Positions 5,190 through 5,204 of a stretch of DNA of 5,204 bases are shown here, in pieces. The stretch is from the NCBI GenBank assembly GCA_002396325.1, contig DGXM01000066.1:1-5204 (forward strand), read 5' to 3'. Numbering within the stretch: the stretch's first letter is position 1; each line of letters begins with the position of its first letter. Made by a program: the position numbers and the translations under genes. The DNA comes from Treponema sp. UBA4232 (lineage in GTDB: Bacteria > Spirochaetota > Spirochaetia > Treponematales > Treponemataceae). A model generated the notes under the pieces. That model made no database searches. It was not told the origin of the DNA and saw only the letters and a program-made list of their open reading frames with translations.

Positions 5190-5204
5190 ACCGGGTGGCA
5201 AACT

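Overview
The window reads as ordinary bacterial chromosome with moderate GC content (judged by eye). It holds a two-gene ABC exporter operon, a Trp-repressor-family regulator and the 5' part of a secreted protein gene. A spirochaete of the Treponema type is my best guess. The reasons are the dispersed hairpin repeats with GTCAT...ATGAC ends, the style of the secreted low-complexity protein and the strong GGGAGGA ribosome sites. There is no rRNA or other phylogenetic marker here, so the guess rests on general impression.

Layout. Positions 1-687 (minus strand) encode the first 229 residues of an exported Pro/Ala/Glu/Lys-rich, coiled-coil protein, cut off by the window edge. The gene carries an exact 91-bp internal direct repeat. 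Positions 688-1002 are a divergent intergenic region with a hairpin repeat array (756-862) and a possible promoter. Positions 1003-2757 and 2759-4540 (plus strand) are two ABC transporter half-subunits, each with a fused membrane domain and ATPase domain, one base apart and clearly co-transcribed. A rho-independent terminator follows at 4564-4594. It lies inside the 3' end of the convergent gene at 4569-4901 (minus strand), a TrpR-type repressor with its own candidate promoter at 4935-4963. The end of the window (5058-5189) is a second hairpin array.

How the parts fit. The two ABC subunits complement each other as in asymmetric heterodimeric exporters of the LmrCD/TM287-TM288 kind. The first has a non-consensus Walker B (Asp for the catalytic Glu) and a Tyr for the switch His, but a perfect LSGGQ. 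The second has a consensus Walker B Glu and His, but an LSVGQ signature. Paired, they give one hydrolytic site and one degenerate site. The substrate cannot be read from the sequence. The TrpR-like gene has no trp biosynthesis gene beside it here; a link to the exporter is possible but not shown.

The most unusual feature is the pair of repeat arrays. The right array has the same order of parts as the reverse complement of the left: a 12-nt tail, hairpin units in opposed orientation, then a 20-nt half unit. It has one extra hairpin unit inserted. This suggests a defined repeated module rather than scattered single hairpins. I found no convincing new multi-gene system.
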